This document shows positions 49,271-57,475 of a stretch of DNA of 64,000 nt, one piece after another. Location: assembly GCF_026261605.1 (NCBI RefSeq), contig NZ_CP102486.1, positions 1,302,001 to 1,366,000 on the forward strand. The letters run 5' to 3'. The notes beneath the pieces were generated by a model. The model saw only the letters and a program-made list of their open reading frames with translations, had not been told where the DNA came from and did no database searches. Position 1 is the first letter of the stretch. Each line of letters begins with the position of its first letter. Origin of the DNA: Dechloromonas sp. A34. GTDB lineage: Bacteria > Pseudomonadota > Gammaproteobacteria > Burkholderiales > Rhodocyclaceae. The translations under genes were made by a program, and so were the position numbers.

Positions 49271-49668
49271 GCGATCTCGACAATTCCCTGAGCTGGCTGG
49301 CGGCATTGAAATGGGATGCCGAAGGCATGATTCCGGCCATTGCCCAGGATGCGAGTGGACGGGTGGTCATGTTCGCTTACATGAATCGCGAGTCCCTGCT
49401 GGAAACGGTCCGCTGCGGCAACGCGGTATACTGGTCGCGGTCGCGCCAGCGCCTTTGGCGCAAGGGTGAGGAGTCTGGCCACTTTCAGAAGGTCAGGTCG
49501 ATCCGCACCGATTGCGATGGTGACGTGCTGTTGCTGGCGATTGAACAAGTGGGCGGCATTGCCTGTCACACGGGACGTGAAAGCTGCTTTTTCAACGAAC
49601 TGCAGGGGGAACTCTGGGTTCCCGCCGATCCGGTTTTGAAAGATCCTAAGGAAATTTACGCAAAATGA
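49267..49668 (+). CDS. hisI: Phosphoribosyl-AMP cyclohydrolase HisI
   Basis: A 133-residue zinc-dependent hydrolase. [24 protein letters not shown], the metal-binding DCDGD and a conserved Cys in [14 protein letters not shown] are seen. It is separate from HisE, as usual in betaproteobacteria. GTG 49267 overlaps hisF by four bases. Confidence 0.95.
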   Translation: MSDLDNSLSWLAALKWDAEGMIPAIAQDASGRVVMFAYMNRESLLETVRCGNAVYWSRSRQRLWRKGEESGHFQKVRSIRTDCDGDVLLLAIEQVGGIACHTGRESCFFNELQGELWVPADPVLKDPKEIYAK

Positions 49669-49991
49669 GCACGCATGACATCCTGCACCGTCTCTCGGAG
49701 ACGCTCGCCTCCCGCCGGAATGCCGACCCGGAGAAGTCCTATACAGCCAAGCTGTTCTCCGAAGGTCCGGATTCCATCCTGAAGAAGATCGGTGAGGAAT
49801 GCGCCGAACTGATCATGGCTGGCAAGGAAGGCAAGCGCCTGAAGGTGGTTTGGGAGTCGACCGACGTCATCTATCACGTGCTGGTGCTGCTTGCCTTTTA
49901 CGGCCTGAGCATTGAGGACGTTTCCCAGGAAATGCGTCGGCGTGAGGGTATTTCCGGTATTGACGAGAAGGCGTCACGGGGTACAAAGTGA
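49665..49991 (+). CDS. hisE: Phosphoribosyl-ATP pyrophosphatase HisE
   Basis: A 108-residue all-alpha MazG-like pyrophosphohydrolase. [28 protein letters not shown] and [13 protein letters not shown] carry the metal-binding Glu/Asp residues. It overlaps hisI and hinT by four bases each. Confidence 0.94.
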   Translation: MSTHDILHRLSETLASRRNADPEKSYTAKLFSEGPDSILKKIGEECAELIMAGKEGKRLKVVWESTDVIYHVLVLLAFYGLSIEDVSQEMRRREGISGIDEKASRGTK

Positions 49992-50338
49992 GCGACTGCA
50001 TTTTCTGCAAGATCGTCGACGGTAGAATCCCGGCCGGAAAAATCTATGAAGACGAGGACATCCTCGCCTTCAACGACATCAACCCGGCGCGGCCGGTGCA
50101 TGTGCTGGTTATTCCGAAAAAGCACATCACCTCACTGGCCACGGCGACCGCTGACGATGCGCCGCTGCTGGGTCGGATGCTGGCCAAGGCCAACGAAATT
50201 GCGACGGCGCAGGGCAGTCCGGACGGTTTTCGCGTCATCATCAATACCGGGCGGGTGGGGCAGCAGGAAGTGCCGCACCTGCACATACATATCGTGGGCG
50301 GACCGGACCCGGTCGGCCCCATGCTGAAACGCCTTTAG
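49988..50338 (+). CDS. hinT: HIT-family nucleotide hydrolase HinT
   Basis: A 116-residue histidine-triad protein. CIFCKIVDGRIPAGKIYEDE opens it and the active-site HLHIHIVGG is near the end. HinT hydrolyses adenosine phosphoramidates. GTG 49988 overlaps hisE. It is the usual link between his and tat genes in betaproteobacteria. Confidence 0.93.
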   Translation: MSDCIFCKIVDGRIPAGKIYEDEDILAFNDINPARPVHVLVIPKKHITSLATATADDAPLLGRMLAKANEIATAQGSPDGFRVIINTGRVGQQEVPHLHIHIVGGPDPVGPMLKRL

Positions 50339-50347
50339 GAGACAAAC

Positions 50348-50578
50348 ATGGGCAGTTTTTCCATTTGGCACTGGTTGATCGTCTTGGTCATCGTCTTGCT
50401 GATTTTTGGTACCAAGAAACTCCGCAATGTCGGGCAGGACCTGGGGGGCGCGGTCAAGGGGTTCAAGGACGGCATGAAGGATGCTACGGCCGAGAACAAG
50501 CCGGCCGATACGCAGCCGACGCAGCAGGTTAACGGCCAGACCATTGACGTCGAAGTCAAGGAAAAGACCAAGTCGTAA
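50348..50578 (+). CDS. tatA: Sec-independent translocase protein TatA
   Basis: A 76-residue TatA: an N-terminal membrane helix ([18 protein letters not shown]), the hinge and an amphipathic helix ([19 protein letters not shown]). It forms the size-adjustable pore for folded proteins. AGGAGA lies before the ATG. Confidence 0.94.
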   Translation: MGSFSIWHWLIVLVIVLLIFGTKKLRNVGQDLGGAVKGFKDGMKDATAENKPADTQPTQQVNGQTIDVEVKEKTKS

Positions 50579-50621
50579 CCGATGAGCGGATCTGTTCCGT
50601 TCGTCCTCCGAGCTTCCATGA

Positions 50622-50987
50622 ATGTTTGATATCGGCTTTTCCGAACTCATTGTGATCGGCATCGTCGCCTTGCTCGTCATCGGGCCGGAGCGACTGCCCA
50701 AGGTGGCGCGCACGCTGGGGCATCTGCTCGGGCGGGCCCAGCGTTATGTCAGCGACGTCAAATCCGATATCAACCGCGAAATCCAGCTCGATGAACTGAA
50801 AAAGCTGCAGACCCAGGTGACCGATTCGGCCCGCGAGCTGGAAACCTCAGTCCGCAAGGAATATGAAACGGCGCGCAGCAGCATTGAAACGCCGGTTCAG
50901 GCTGCCGTGGGTGAACTGGAAGCTGTTTCTCAAGTAACGTCGTCTGTGCCGTCAGCCGCAGATGTTCCAGCCAAGCCCGCTGCATGA
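50622..50987 (+). CDS. tatB: Sec-independent translocase protein TatB
   Basis: A 121-residue TatB: MFDIGFSELIVIGIVALLVIGPERLPKVART, with the conserved Glu in the helix and the GPERLP hinge, followed by an amphipathic helix. With TatC it forms the twin-arginine signal receptor. Its stop overlaps an ATG at 50984 that is the natural tatC start. Confidence 0.94.
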   Translation: MFDIGFSELIVIGIVALLVIGPERLPKVARTLGHLLGRAQRYVSDVKSDINREIQLDELKKLQTQVTDSARELETSVRKEYETARSSIETPVQAAVGELEAVSQVTSSVPSAADVPAKPAA

Positions 50988-51819
50988 GCGATACACAGTC
51001 GAATTCCGCCCCGAAGAATCTTTCATTTCCCATCTGATCGAGTTGCGCGACCGCTTGTTGCGCAGTCTGATCGCGGTCGGCGTGATACTTGGCATCCTGT
51101 GCTTCTATCCAGGGCCCGGCGAAATCTACGACCTGCTTGCGGCACCGCTTACGGCGGCGCTTCCCGAAGGGACCAAGATGGTCGCGATAGGGGTCATCAC
51201 TCCGTTCATGGTGCCGCTCAAGGTGACCGCCATGGTCGCGTTCGTGCTGGGTTTGCCATTCATTCTCTACCAGGCGTGGGCGTTCATCGCGCCGGGCTTG
51301 TACGCTCATGAAAAGCGTCTGGGCATTCCGCTGATCGTCTCCAGCACTCTGCTCTTCGTGTCGGGCATGGCTTTCTGCTATTTCTTCGTTTTCGGACAGG
51401 TTTTTCAGTTCATATCGAGTTTTGCCCCGAAGAGCATCACGCCGGCGCCGGATATCGAAGCCTATCTGTCTTTCGTGATGACCATGTTCCTGGCTTTCGG
51501 GATTGCTTTCGAGGTTCCGGTGGCCTTGGTCGTCCTCGTCAAGCTCGGCGTCGTGACGGTCGAGAAGCTGAAGGAATGGCGCTCCTACTTTGTTGTGGGT
51601 GCCTTCGTCGTGGCCGCCGTGGTCACACCTCCCGACGTCGTCTCGCAACTGTCGCTGGCGATTCCGATGTGCCTGCTCTACGAAATTGGCATTTTGGCTT
51701 CGCGCCTGGTCTCCAAGCCGGTGCCAGAGGATGCGGTGGCTGATGAACCGAGTCCGGCTGCTTCGGATGCCGCGATGGATCAGGCGGAAGAAGAGTTCCG
51801 CAAGCTGAGCGGCAAATAA
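50962..51819 (+). CDS. tatC: Sec-independent translocase protein TatC (start uncertain, possible frameshift)
   Basis: A six-helix membrane protein; SFISHLIELRDRLLRSLIAV, the signal-peptide-binding start, is intact, and all helices follow. The open frame begins at ATG 50962, which gives an unusual N-terminus inside tatB. The expected start is ATG 50984 (ATGA overlap with tatB, MSDTQSNSAP...), but this is one base out of frame with the body. One added C in the C4 run at 51009-51012 would give MSDTQSNSAPEESFISHL. Either the assembly lost a base or the upstream start is used. Confidence 0.85.
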   Translation: MFQPSPLHERYTVEFRPEESFISHLIELRDRLLRSLIAVGVILGILCFYPGPGEIYDLLAAPLTAALPEGTKMVAIGVITPFMVPLKVTAMVAFVLGLPFILYQAWAFIAPGLYAHEKRLGIPLIVSSTLLFVSGMAFCYFFVFGQVFQFISSFAPKSITPAPDIEAYLSFVMTMFLAFGIAFEVPVALVVLVKLGVVTVEKLKEWRSYFVVGAFVVAAVVTPPDVVSQLSLAIPMCLLYEIGILASRLVSKPVPEDAVADEPSPAASDAAMDQAEEEFRKLSGK

Positions 51820-52626
51820 TCAGGCCGGCCGTTTGGCCGGTCCGGGCATCGTCGCCAGTGTCCGGACCGGAGAGCCCTCTTCAAACCACCACAGGGTTCC
51901 AGCCGGCATTTCTTGCCATGCCTCGTTGTCAGTGAGTGGTAGCGTGGCGATTACCGCTACCCGGTCATTCGGTGTGGTGATGTCGCTGAAATCGACCGTG
52001 ACGTCCTGATCCTTCAGGTGGGCCTGAGTGAATGGCGCCTGTCGCACGACAAAACTTAGTTTGGTCGAGGCGTGGGCAAAGAGCCAGTCTCCATTCGACA
52101 GCAGGAAGTTGAATTCGCCATGCCTCGTGATTTCCAGCGTCAGTGCCTGTACTGTGTTGAAGAGGACCGAGCGTTCAGGTGCTGTGCTGCCGAATTTGCG
52201 GCGCAACTCCTGGAGCATCCAGCAGAATGCGCGCTCGCTGTCGGTCAGTCCGACCGGCAAGAAACTGCCGTCAAGTTCGGGATTGAAATCAAAGAGGTTG
52301 CCGTTGTGGGCGAATATCCAGTAGCGCCCCCACAGTTCGCGCATGAAGGGATGGGTATTCTCCAATCCGATCGATCCTTGGGTGGCCTTGCGAATATGGG
52401 CGATGACGTTCTTCGAGCGGATCGGGTAATGGCGGACCAGTTCGGCGACCGGCGAACAGTATGAAGGCTGCGGATCGAGAAAAAGGCGCGTTCCCTTGCC
52501 TTCGAAGAAGGCGATGCCCCAGCCGTCGGAATGGACATCGGTGCCGCCGCCGCGCGACTGGAAGCCGGTGAAGGAGAAGCAGATGTCGGTCGGCACGTTG
52601 CAGTTCATGCCTAACAATTGGCAAAT
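51820..52626 (-). CDS. yafJ: YafJ-type class II glutamine amidotransferase, start codon replaced by element insertion
   Basis: A class II (Ntn) glutamine amidotransferase: NVPTDICFSFTGFQSRGGGTD, VIAHIRKATQG, ENTHPFMRELWGRYWIFAHNGNL. The family begins MC(Q/E)LLGM with Cys2 as nucleophile. Here codons from 52626 read ATT TGC CAA TTG TTA GGC ATG, so the Cys codon is intact but ATG has become ATT where the mobile element begins. A GGAGG (minus strand, 52636-52640) lies 9 nt upstream. TTG 52617 or ATG 52608 are other starts, but these lose Cys2. The original ATG is at 63758, beyond the element. Activity now depends on the rare ATT start. Confidence 0.85.
   Translation of the reverse strand: MCQLLGMNCNVPTDICFSFTGFQSRGGGTDVHSDGWGIAFFEGKGTRLFLDPQPSYCSPVAELVRHYPIRSKNVIAHIRKATQGSIGLENTHPFMRELWGRYWIFAHNGNLFDFNPELDGSFLPVGLTDSERAFCWMLQELRRKFGSTAPERSVLFNTVQALTLEITRHGEFNFLLSNGDWLFAHASTKLSFVVRQAPFTQAHLKDQDVTVDFSDITTPNDRVAVIATLPLTDNEAWQEMPAGTLWWFEEGSPVRTLATMPGPAKRPA
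52615..52626. repeat. attL of the integrative element
   Basis: CAATTGGCAAAT, matching CAACTGGCACAT at 63747-63758 in 10 of 12 positions, with an identical core TGGCA (52619-52623). Left of the core is the yafJ coding sequence; right of it is element sequence leading to the serine recombinase at 52663. Confidence 0.75.
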
Positions 52627-52662
52627 TTTACGTTACCTCCGGTTCCATGTTACGGTTTGACA

Positions 52663-54288
52663 ATGACCACTAAAGCCTATTCATACATTCGCTTCTCTAC
52701 GCCGGAGCAGATGAAGGGAGATTCGCTGCGCAGGCAGTTGGAGAAGTCACAACTTTACGCCGCCGAGCATGGATTGGAACTCGATACGACGCTTAATATG
52801 CGCGATCTCGGCGTGTCGGCGTTTCGGAAAGCGAATGTTGAGAAAGGAAATCTCGGTGCTTTCATTCAGGCTATCGAGAAAGGCATAGTAAAGCCGGGGT
52901 CACATCTTCTCGTTGAGTCGCTGGATCGTCTGTCTCGCGCCGAAGTCGCTGATGCACTGCGAATCTTCCTGAATATCATCGAACATGAGATAGTCATTGT
53001 CACATTGGCCGACAATCGGGTCTACAGCAAGGATTCGATCAATAAAAATTCGGTCGAGTTGATCATCAGCATCGCGATAATGATGCGCTCGCACGATGAA
53101 TCGCTGACGAAAAGTGTTCGTCGCCAAGCTTCGTGGAAGCAAGCAAAGAAACTCGCTGCCGAATCAGGCAAGAAGATTACCCGCAAGGTGCCGTTCTGGC
53201 TATCGCTACCCGACAAAAACGGTGAGTTCGTGGTCAAGCCTGACGAAGTTGAAGTGGTGCGCCAGATTTTCGAATGGGCGAAGAGCGGATTGGGGTACCT
53301 GCTGATCAGCAAGCGACTCAACGAGCGGGGCATTAAATCGCCTGCCGGTTCAACCTACTCCACCGAGCGGGTGGAAAGGGGGTGGGGAACATCGTCCGTC
53401 GCCTACGTTATCAACTCCGAAGCCGTGATTGGCAATCTGGTAGTCGACAAAAAGGCGGTGGAGCCCACTGTGATCAAGGGCTATTACCCGGCAATCATAG
53501 ATGAATCGCTGTTTTACGCGGCACGGCCAAGACCGAAGCAGTCAAAGGGCGGGCGTGCCTCGCCTGCCAAGACCAATCTGTTTACGCATCTGCTTCATTG
53601 CGGCTATTGCCGAGGCCTGATGCAGGTCGATGCAGGCAAGGTGAATGGTGTCCGACGCAGCAACATGGTCTGTCAAAACGGGCGTCGGGGTTTCGGCTGT
53701 TTGGCGAAACCTTGGCACTACGAGCAGTTCGAGGAATCATTCCTGACCTTTGTTCGGGAGGTGGAAGTCTCGACGCTGGTGGGGCGTAAGAATGGGAATG
53801 TGCGACTGAGAGACGATGTTGATGGGGTACGTGGCCGTATCACTGACAACGACGCTCGCACAAAAGCAATCACCAGTGCTATCGAAGAAGGAGGGGCATT
53901 GTCACCCTTGGTAATGCGCCTCAAGGAACTCGAAGCAGAAAGGCTGGAATTAGAAATCGAACTGAAGGTGAAGTCGCTGGAACTCGACGACTATCTTCAT
54001 TCTGAGTCGCGGCTCAATCAGAGCATTGAGCAGATCAAGGTGCTGTACGCCCAAATCAAGGCGGAGGAGTGCGAGGATCGCGTCATACTTCGCTATGCAA
54101 TTGCGGACCACATCGCCAGCATCGTCGATTCAATTGAGGTGTTTAGTGCCGGGACAATGCTGGCACCGTTTGAGGCAAACGCTGATCTTGGCATCTATCC
54201 TGATCCTGTCCGGAGTTTCACCGTGAAGTTCAGAAACGGGATGTTGAGGCTGGTGCAGCCTGACGGGGAGTGGACTATCAAGTTGTAG
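52663..54288 (+). CDS. Large serine recombinase (element integrase)
   Basis: A 541-residue site-specific recombinase. The N-terminal resolvase domain has YSYIRFSTPEQMKGDSLRRQ (catalytic Ser in RFSTPEQ, about residue 12) and LLVESLDRLSRAEV. The recombinase domain follows (about 190-290), then a zinc ribbon (CGYCRGLM ... CQNGRRGFGC) and a coiled coil (about 400-470). Serine integrases of this size catalyse attP x attB integration; the gene starts 40 bp from the attL core, the usual arrangement. ATG 52663 is preferred over an in-frame TTG in attL. No good Shine-Dalgarno is visible. Confidence 0.93.
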   Translation: MTTKAYSYIRFSTPEQMKGDSLRRQLEKSQLYAAEHGLELDTTLNMRDLGVSAFRKANVEKGNLGAFIQAIEKGIVKPGSHLLVESLDRLSRAEVADALRIFLNIIEHEIVIVTLADNRVYSKDSINKNSVELIISIAIMMRSHDESLTKSVRRQASWKQAKKLAAESGKKITRKVPFWLSLPDKNGEFVVKPDEVEVVRQIFEWAKSGLGYLLISKRLNERGIKSPAGSTYSTERVERGWGTSSVAYVINSEAVIGNLVVDKKAVEPTVIKGYYPAIIDESLFYAARPRPKQSKGGRASPAKTNLFTHLLHCGYCRGLMQVDAGKVNGVRRSNMVCQNGRRGFGCLAKPWHYEQFEESFLTFVREVEVSTLVGRKNGNVRLRDDVDGVRGRITDNDARTKAITSAIEEGGALSPLVMRLKELEAERLELEIELKVKSLELDDYLHSESRLNQSIEQIKVLYAQIKAEECEDRVILRYAIADHIASIVDSIEVFSAGTMLAPFEANADLGIYPDPVRSFTVKFRNGMLRLVQPDGEWTIKL

Positions 54289-54305
54289 TCTTGCCTCTGT
54301 GTCAA

Positions 54306-54833
54306 TCAGGCCTGTTGGCGAGCACTCAGTACAGTTGTAAGAAACTGATCAAACAGTATTCCCACCTCGGGCAATACGCTGTTTAGTCGATGATCGCCAT
54401 CCAGCACATGTAGTTCTGCACGCTGCTGCTGGGCGAAGCGGATGCCATGTTCAACTGGAATCACCTCGTCCTGCCAACCGAACACGACGCTGGTGAATAT
54501 CGCACCTGAAACTGGCGACTGTTCCGCATAACCCGGTATGTAGAAGGCCGGTGCCATCAGGAATAGGCCTGCCGGTTTCAAGCTTTGCGAAGCGACTGTG
54601 GAGACGTAACCGCCCATGCTGGACCCCACCAACACCAACCGGCCATGAGGCAGCAACTCCATAGATAGCAAGCGACTAACTCGGGCATCCGCATCGATTA
54701 GATCGCTGTAATCGGGACTGAGGACCTTACAACCGTGGCGCTCGGCAATGGCAGCCAGATGTTTAATCTTGGAGCCCCATGGCCCAGATTCCTTGCCGTG
54801 GGCGAAGAGGACGAGAGTTTTGTTGGTGTGCAT
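54306..54833 (-). CDS. Small alpha/beta hydrolase
   Basis: A 175-residue alpha/beta-hydrolase fold protein. Oxyanion start VLFAHGKESG, nucleophile elbow VGSSMGGYVS (Ser about 72), acid in GWQDEVIP and His in DGDHRL form a full triad. It resembles the YqiA/UPF0227-like esterases. It is cargo of the element, convergent with the recombinase gene (17-bp gap). Substrate unknown. Confidence 0.75.
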   Translation of the reverse strand: MHTNKTLVLFAHGKESGPWGSKIKHLAAIAERHGCKVLSPDYSDLIDADARVSRLLSMELLPHGRLVLVGSSMGGYVSTVASQSLKPAGLFLMAPAFYIPGYAEQSPVSGAIFTSVVFGWQDEVIPVEHGIRFAQQQRAELHVLDGDHRLNSVLPEVGILFDQFLTTVLSARQQA

Positions 54834-54885
54834 AAGCGGTTTTTAGAAAGACGGCGTCAGTCCAGATATTTTATGCCGCATCCCT

Positions 54886-55182
54886 TCAGTATTCCTCGGG
54901 AAGTAGGATCGTCGTGAATGACCGATCCGCTTCGGTTAGCACCCACAGCTGCCTGTGAGTATTCATCTCATCGACAGGAGCAACGTCATAAGCAGACAGG
55001 ATGCGGCTGCCATTGCTCACTGACTGATGATTCACCCTTTGGTCATCGTTTGATATGTCACCCCAGTCCCCTGTCTGATGCCGGGCAATGAACCAGATCC
55101 AGTTGAGGTTGAAGTTCTTCATCAGGTCGTAAGCGCAGGGAGTCACGGCGATTTCACCGAGTGGAAAGAGAGCTTTGACCAT
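54886..55182 (-). CDS. Small unknown protein, paralogue of 62351-62638
   Basis: A 98-residue protein beginning MVKALFPLGEIAVTPCAYDLM, with ARHQTGDWGDIS in the middle and LTEADRSFTTILLPEEY at the end. The same layout is found in the paralogue at the other end of the element. I recall this as a common family on plasmids and genomic islands, sometimes misnamed as a restriction subunit; its function is not known to me. A GGAG Shine-Dalgarno precedes ATG 55182, and the promoter at 55249-55284 matches that of the paralogue. Confidence 0.75.
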   Translation of the reverse strand: MVKALFPLGEIAVTPCAYDLMKNFNLNWIWFIARHQTGDWGDISNDDQRVNHQSVSNGSRILSAYDVAPVDEMNTHRQLWVLTEADRSFTTILLPEEY

Positions 55183-55584
55183 GATTGACTCCGTTCGGGT
55201 AAGGGGGCGTCGAATGCCGGGTGTCCGGAGATCCGATAGCTATGCTGGCTATTCTTCCCCGCCTACTTAACGGTGTACATAGCCCCATAATGCTTACCGA
55301 TGCCGGGGCGAAGTATCGTTAACTTCTGTTCAAAAGTTAATGAGCAACTTCCCGTTATTATCCGTTTCTGTTCAACGGGTTGAATGGAGTTGTGAATGAA
55401 AGATATCAGTTTTGGATCGAAGTTTCGTTCAGTATTAAATGAATGTTTAAAATAGTTAATCCCCGCTAGAGGTTTGAATCCCGAGCTAGACGCATCAAAA
55501 CACTGTCCACTAGAGAAACGATGGTTGCATGCCTCACATGACGACTGTATGCTCGCTGACTAAACACTCAATGGGAGCAGTAAC
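55183..55584. other. 402-bp AT-rich intergenic region of the element
   Basis: No gene of coding quality is seen. It holds the divergent promoters for the minus-strand gene at 55182 and the + strand lipoprotein at 55585, and two direct repeats of TTCTGTTCAA (55324-55333 and 55366-55375, start-to-start distance 42 bp, about four helical turns). A related GTTTCGTTCAG lies near 55421. Such spacing could reflect regulator binding. Confidence 0.5.
55249..55284 (-). promoter_or_regulatory. Shared-pattern promoter of the small gene at 54886
   Basis: Minus strand: GGCTATGTACAC, 16 bp, AAGAATAG. The same two blocks at the same distance precede the paralogue (62663-62698). TGTACA would be the -35 and AAGAAT the -10, with 17-bp spacing. 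The rest of the two upstream regions is different, so the match is specific. Confidence 0.6.
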
Positions 55585-56238
55585 ATGCGACTTGTCGCTT
55601 ATGCTGGTGCTATCGCCATGGCTCTAGGCCTTGCCGGTTGCACGCATGTGGAAACGCGGGTAACACATTTCTACGGTAAGGACTTCCTAGAGCGCGGAGA
55701 GATTTACGTTATTTCCGCCGATCCCACCATTGTCCACAGTCTGGAGTTTGAGGCTCACAAAGCAAAGATTGAACAGAAGCTTGTTGGCGTGGGTTATTCG
55801 ATCGCGCCGCCCCAAGAGGCGAAGTACGTTGCAGTTGTCTCTTATGGCATAGATAGCGGAAAAACAGAAATGGTCTCGGTTCCGATATTCGGAAAGACGG
55901 ACGGCGAAACCACCTATACCTCAGGAACGATCTCTGGGCCTCGGGGAACTTCGGCATACAGTGGGACTTCTTACAGGATGCCTTCTTTCGGCGTAGTAGG
56001 CGCATCGGTAGGGGCGCAAACTGCGTACACGCGAGTGATTGCCATCGACATTGTTCCCAAAGCGAACAATTCAATGACCATCCCGGCAAAGACCTTTGAG
56101 TTGCGTGCGAAGAGTATAGGAAGCTGTCCAGTCATCAACGGCGTGTTTGATGAAATTCTCGAGGCACTGTTCAAAACATTTCCAAGCGAGAACGGCAAGA
56201 CCCGAGTCATCAATGTTGTATCGAAAGGCAGCTGCTAA
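55585..56238 (+). CDS. Putative lipoprotein, DUF4136-like
   Basis: A 217-residue exported lipoprotein (MRLVAYAGAIAMALGLAGC, Cys about residue 19). The body (RGEIYVISADPTIVHSLEFE, KIEQKLVGVGYSIAPPQEAKYVAVVSYGID) resembles DUF4136-type envelope lipoproteins. GGGAG precedes the ATG. The stop overlaps the ATG of the next small gene, so both are probably translated together. The function is unknown. Confidence 0.7.
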   Translation: MRLVAYAGAIAMALGLAGCTHVETRVTHFYGKDFLERGEIYVISADPTIVHSLEFEAHKAKIEQKLVGVGYSIAPPQEAKYVAVVSYGIDSGKTEMVSVPIFGKTDGETTYTSGTISGPRGTSAYSGTSYRMPSFGVVGASVGAQTAYTRVIAIDIVPKANNSMTIPAKTFELRAKSIGSCPVINGVFDEILEALFKTFPSENGKTRVINVVSKGSC

Positions 56239-56486
56239 TGCTTAAAAGCATTGTTGGATTTATTCGCGGATTTCCGGAGAATGCGAATCTTCGCCTGTTG
56301 TTAAGCGAATCACGCAAGGAGCTTGGCGAAGCGAAAACAAAAATAAAAGCTCTTGAGTCTGACATAACTCAGCGCAACGAAAAGATAGAGGAGCTGACAA
56401 ACGATGTTAATAAACTTAAACGGCTTATAGACGGCGCAAAAAATCGACCTGCGTTTGCAATAACTGATGAAAATCCGCTCGGATAG
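56238..56486 (+). CDS. Small coiled-coil protein of unknown function
   Basis: An 82-residue protein, mostly one heptad-rich helix (about residues 20-68: LSESRKELGEAKTKIKALES and on). No motif recognised. It overlaps the lipoprotein gene by one base and is AT-richer than the chromosome. Confidence 0.55.
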   Translation: MLKSIVGFIRGFPENANLRLLLSESRKELGEAKTKIKALESDITQRNEKIEELTNDVNKLKRLIDGAKNRPAFAITDENPLG

Positions 56487-56545
56487 AATCAGCTCTACCC
56501 CCTCACCCGGCGTATGAGTGCCGCACAATACCCAAATCGAGAATT

Positions 56546-56953
56546 ATGCCCACTTTCTACTTCGCCCTTTTCGTAGCAATAGCCACGGGGGTCATGCAAG
56601 CAAGCCTCGACAAAGCTGGGGTTGGTCGTGTCGAAGATACTGCATCATCGACATTTTCAAATGTGCTTGTCGTGGCTTCCATACCCATCACTTTTCTGAG
56701 CAACCTTGGGCTTATCGTTATTGCCATTTGGTCATTCTTTGTTTTGCCCTGGCTTCCAACACTCGGCGTAGTTGCTGGCACATTTATCGGTTTCTCGTTT
56801 ATCTGGGGCATGCTATTTACTTCGGCTCGCCGAAGCCAAAGCTGGGACAAGATCGCCGCTGCTGGTATTTCTCTCGTTATATTTCTTCGCCTAGCTTGTG
56901 CAGGCTGCGTCGTTTTCTTAGGCTTTAACTATGTTCGAGGTGTGGTGTCATAA
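56546..56953 (+). CDS. Small integral membrane protein of unknown function
   Basis: A 135-residue protein with about four membrane segments (residues 3-18, 40-70, 72-92 and 105-130). No family recognised. It lies on the same strand 59 bp after the coiled-coil gene. The 138-bp gap that follows holds a candidate promoter for the next gene. Confidence 0.55.
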   Translation: MPTFYFALFVAIATGVMQASLDKAGVGRVEDTASSTFSNVLVVASIPITFLSNLGLIVIAIWSFFVLPWLPTLGVVAGTFIGFSFIWGMLFTSARRSQSWDKIAAAGISLVIFLRLACAGCVVFLGFNYVRGVVS

Positions 56954-57025
56954 CATGACGCATGGCTTCATTGGCTCTTTCGCCGAGCGTTCAATTGTCC
57001 GACATAGTGTTTTTAATCAAGGTGA

Positions 57026-57054
57026 TGTACACGCCTAAAGAGGCGAGATAGGAT
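57026..57054 (+). promoter_or_regulatory. Candidate TGTACA-type promoter of the gene at 57092
   Basis: TGTACA (57026-57031) followed after 17 bp by TAGGAT (57049-57054). The -35-like element lies inside ATGTACAC, as in the element's other promoters, but the -10 differs. Confidence 0.4.
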
Positions 57055-57091
57055 GTGTATGCAATATGCATTGACATTCTAGGAGATCACT

Positions 57092-57415
57092 ATGTCCGCT
57101 AAAGTCGAGCCGACCACCAAGCAAGTCGTCCAGCCTGTTGCCGAAAAGCCTCGCCGTGTCCCCCTCTCCAAGCTGACCGGCCAACAGGTCAAGGCGCGTA
57201 TCGAAGAGCTGGACGCCGAGATCAACGATCTCGTCGAGCGCACGATTAAGAACTTGGCTCCGGGACGTGGCTTTGATCGCAATCTGATCCGTCAGATGAA
57301 CAAGGCCCAACGCGAGAAGAACAGGATCGTCGCTTCTCGGTTCATCTCCCTGCTGGATATCGGCCATCCGGAGGCTAAGGAACTGCTCAACAGGCTGATG
57401 CAGATTCCGGCATGA
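57092..57415 (+). CDS. Hypothetical small basic protein
   Basis: A 107-residue, helix-rich protein with a disordered Lys/Pro start and a central LTGQQVKARIEELDAEINDL coiled coil, then FDRNLIRQMNKAQREKNRIV. A GGAGA Shine-Dalgarno precedes the ATG. An 11-bp dyad ATGCA-ATA-TGCAT lies at 57059-57071. No family recognised; a DNA-associated role would be a guess. Confidence 0.6.
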   Translation: MSAKVEPTTKQVVQPVAEKPRRVPLSKLTGQQVKARIEELDAEINDLVERTIKNLAPGRGFDRNLIRQMNKAQREKNRIVASRFISLLDIGHPEAKELLNRLMQIPA

Positions 57416-57475
57416 GCTACAGATGACGGCAGCCCCGTGCTGCCGCCATCACAGCTTCGGCGGTAATATCACGGC

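Noticed and set aside
51825..51840. CCGGCC/GGCCGG hairpin at the tatC-yafJ junction as a terminator
   Set aside because: It has only a six-base-pair stem and no T-run, and lies within the end of the yafJ coding region.
57071..57076. TTGACA consensus -35 near the gene at 57092
   Set aside because: It lies only 15 bp before the ATG, leaving no room for a -10 and a transcript start.
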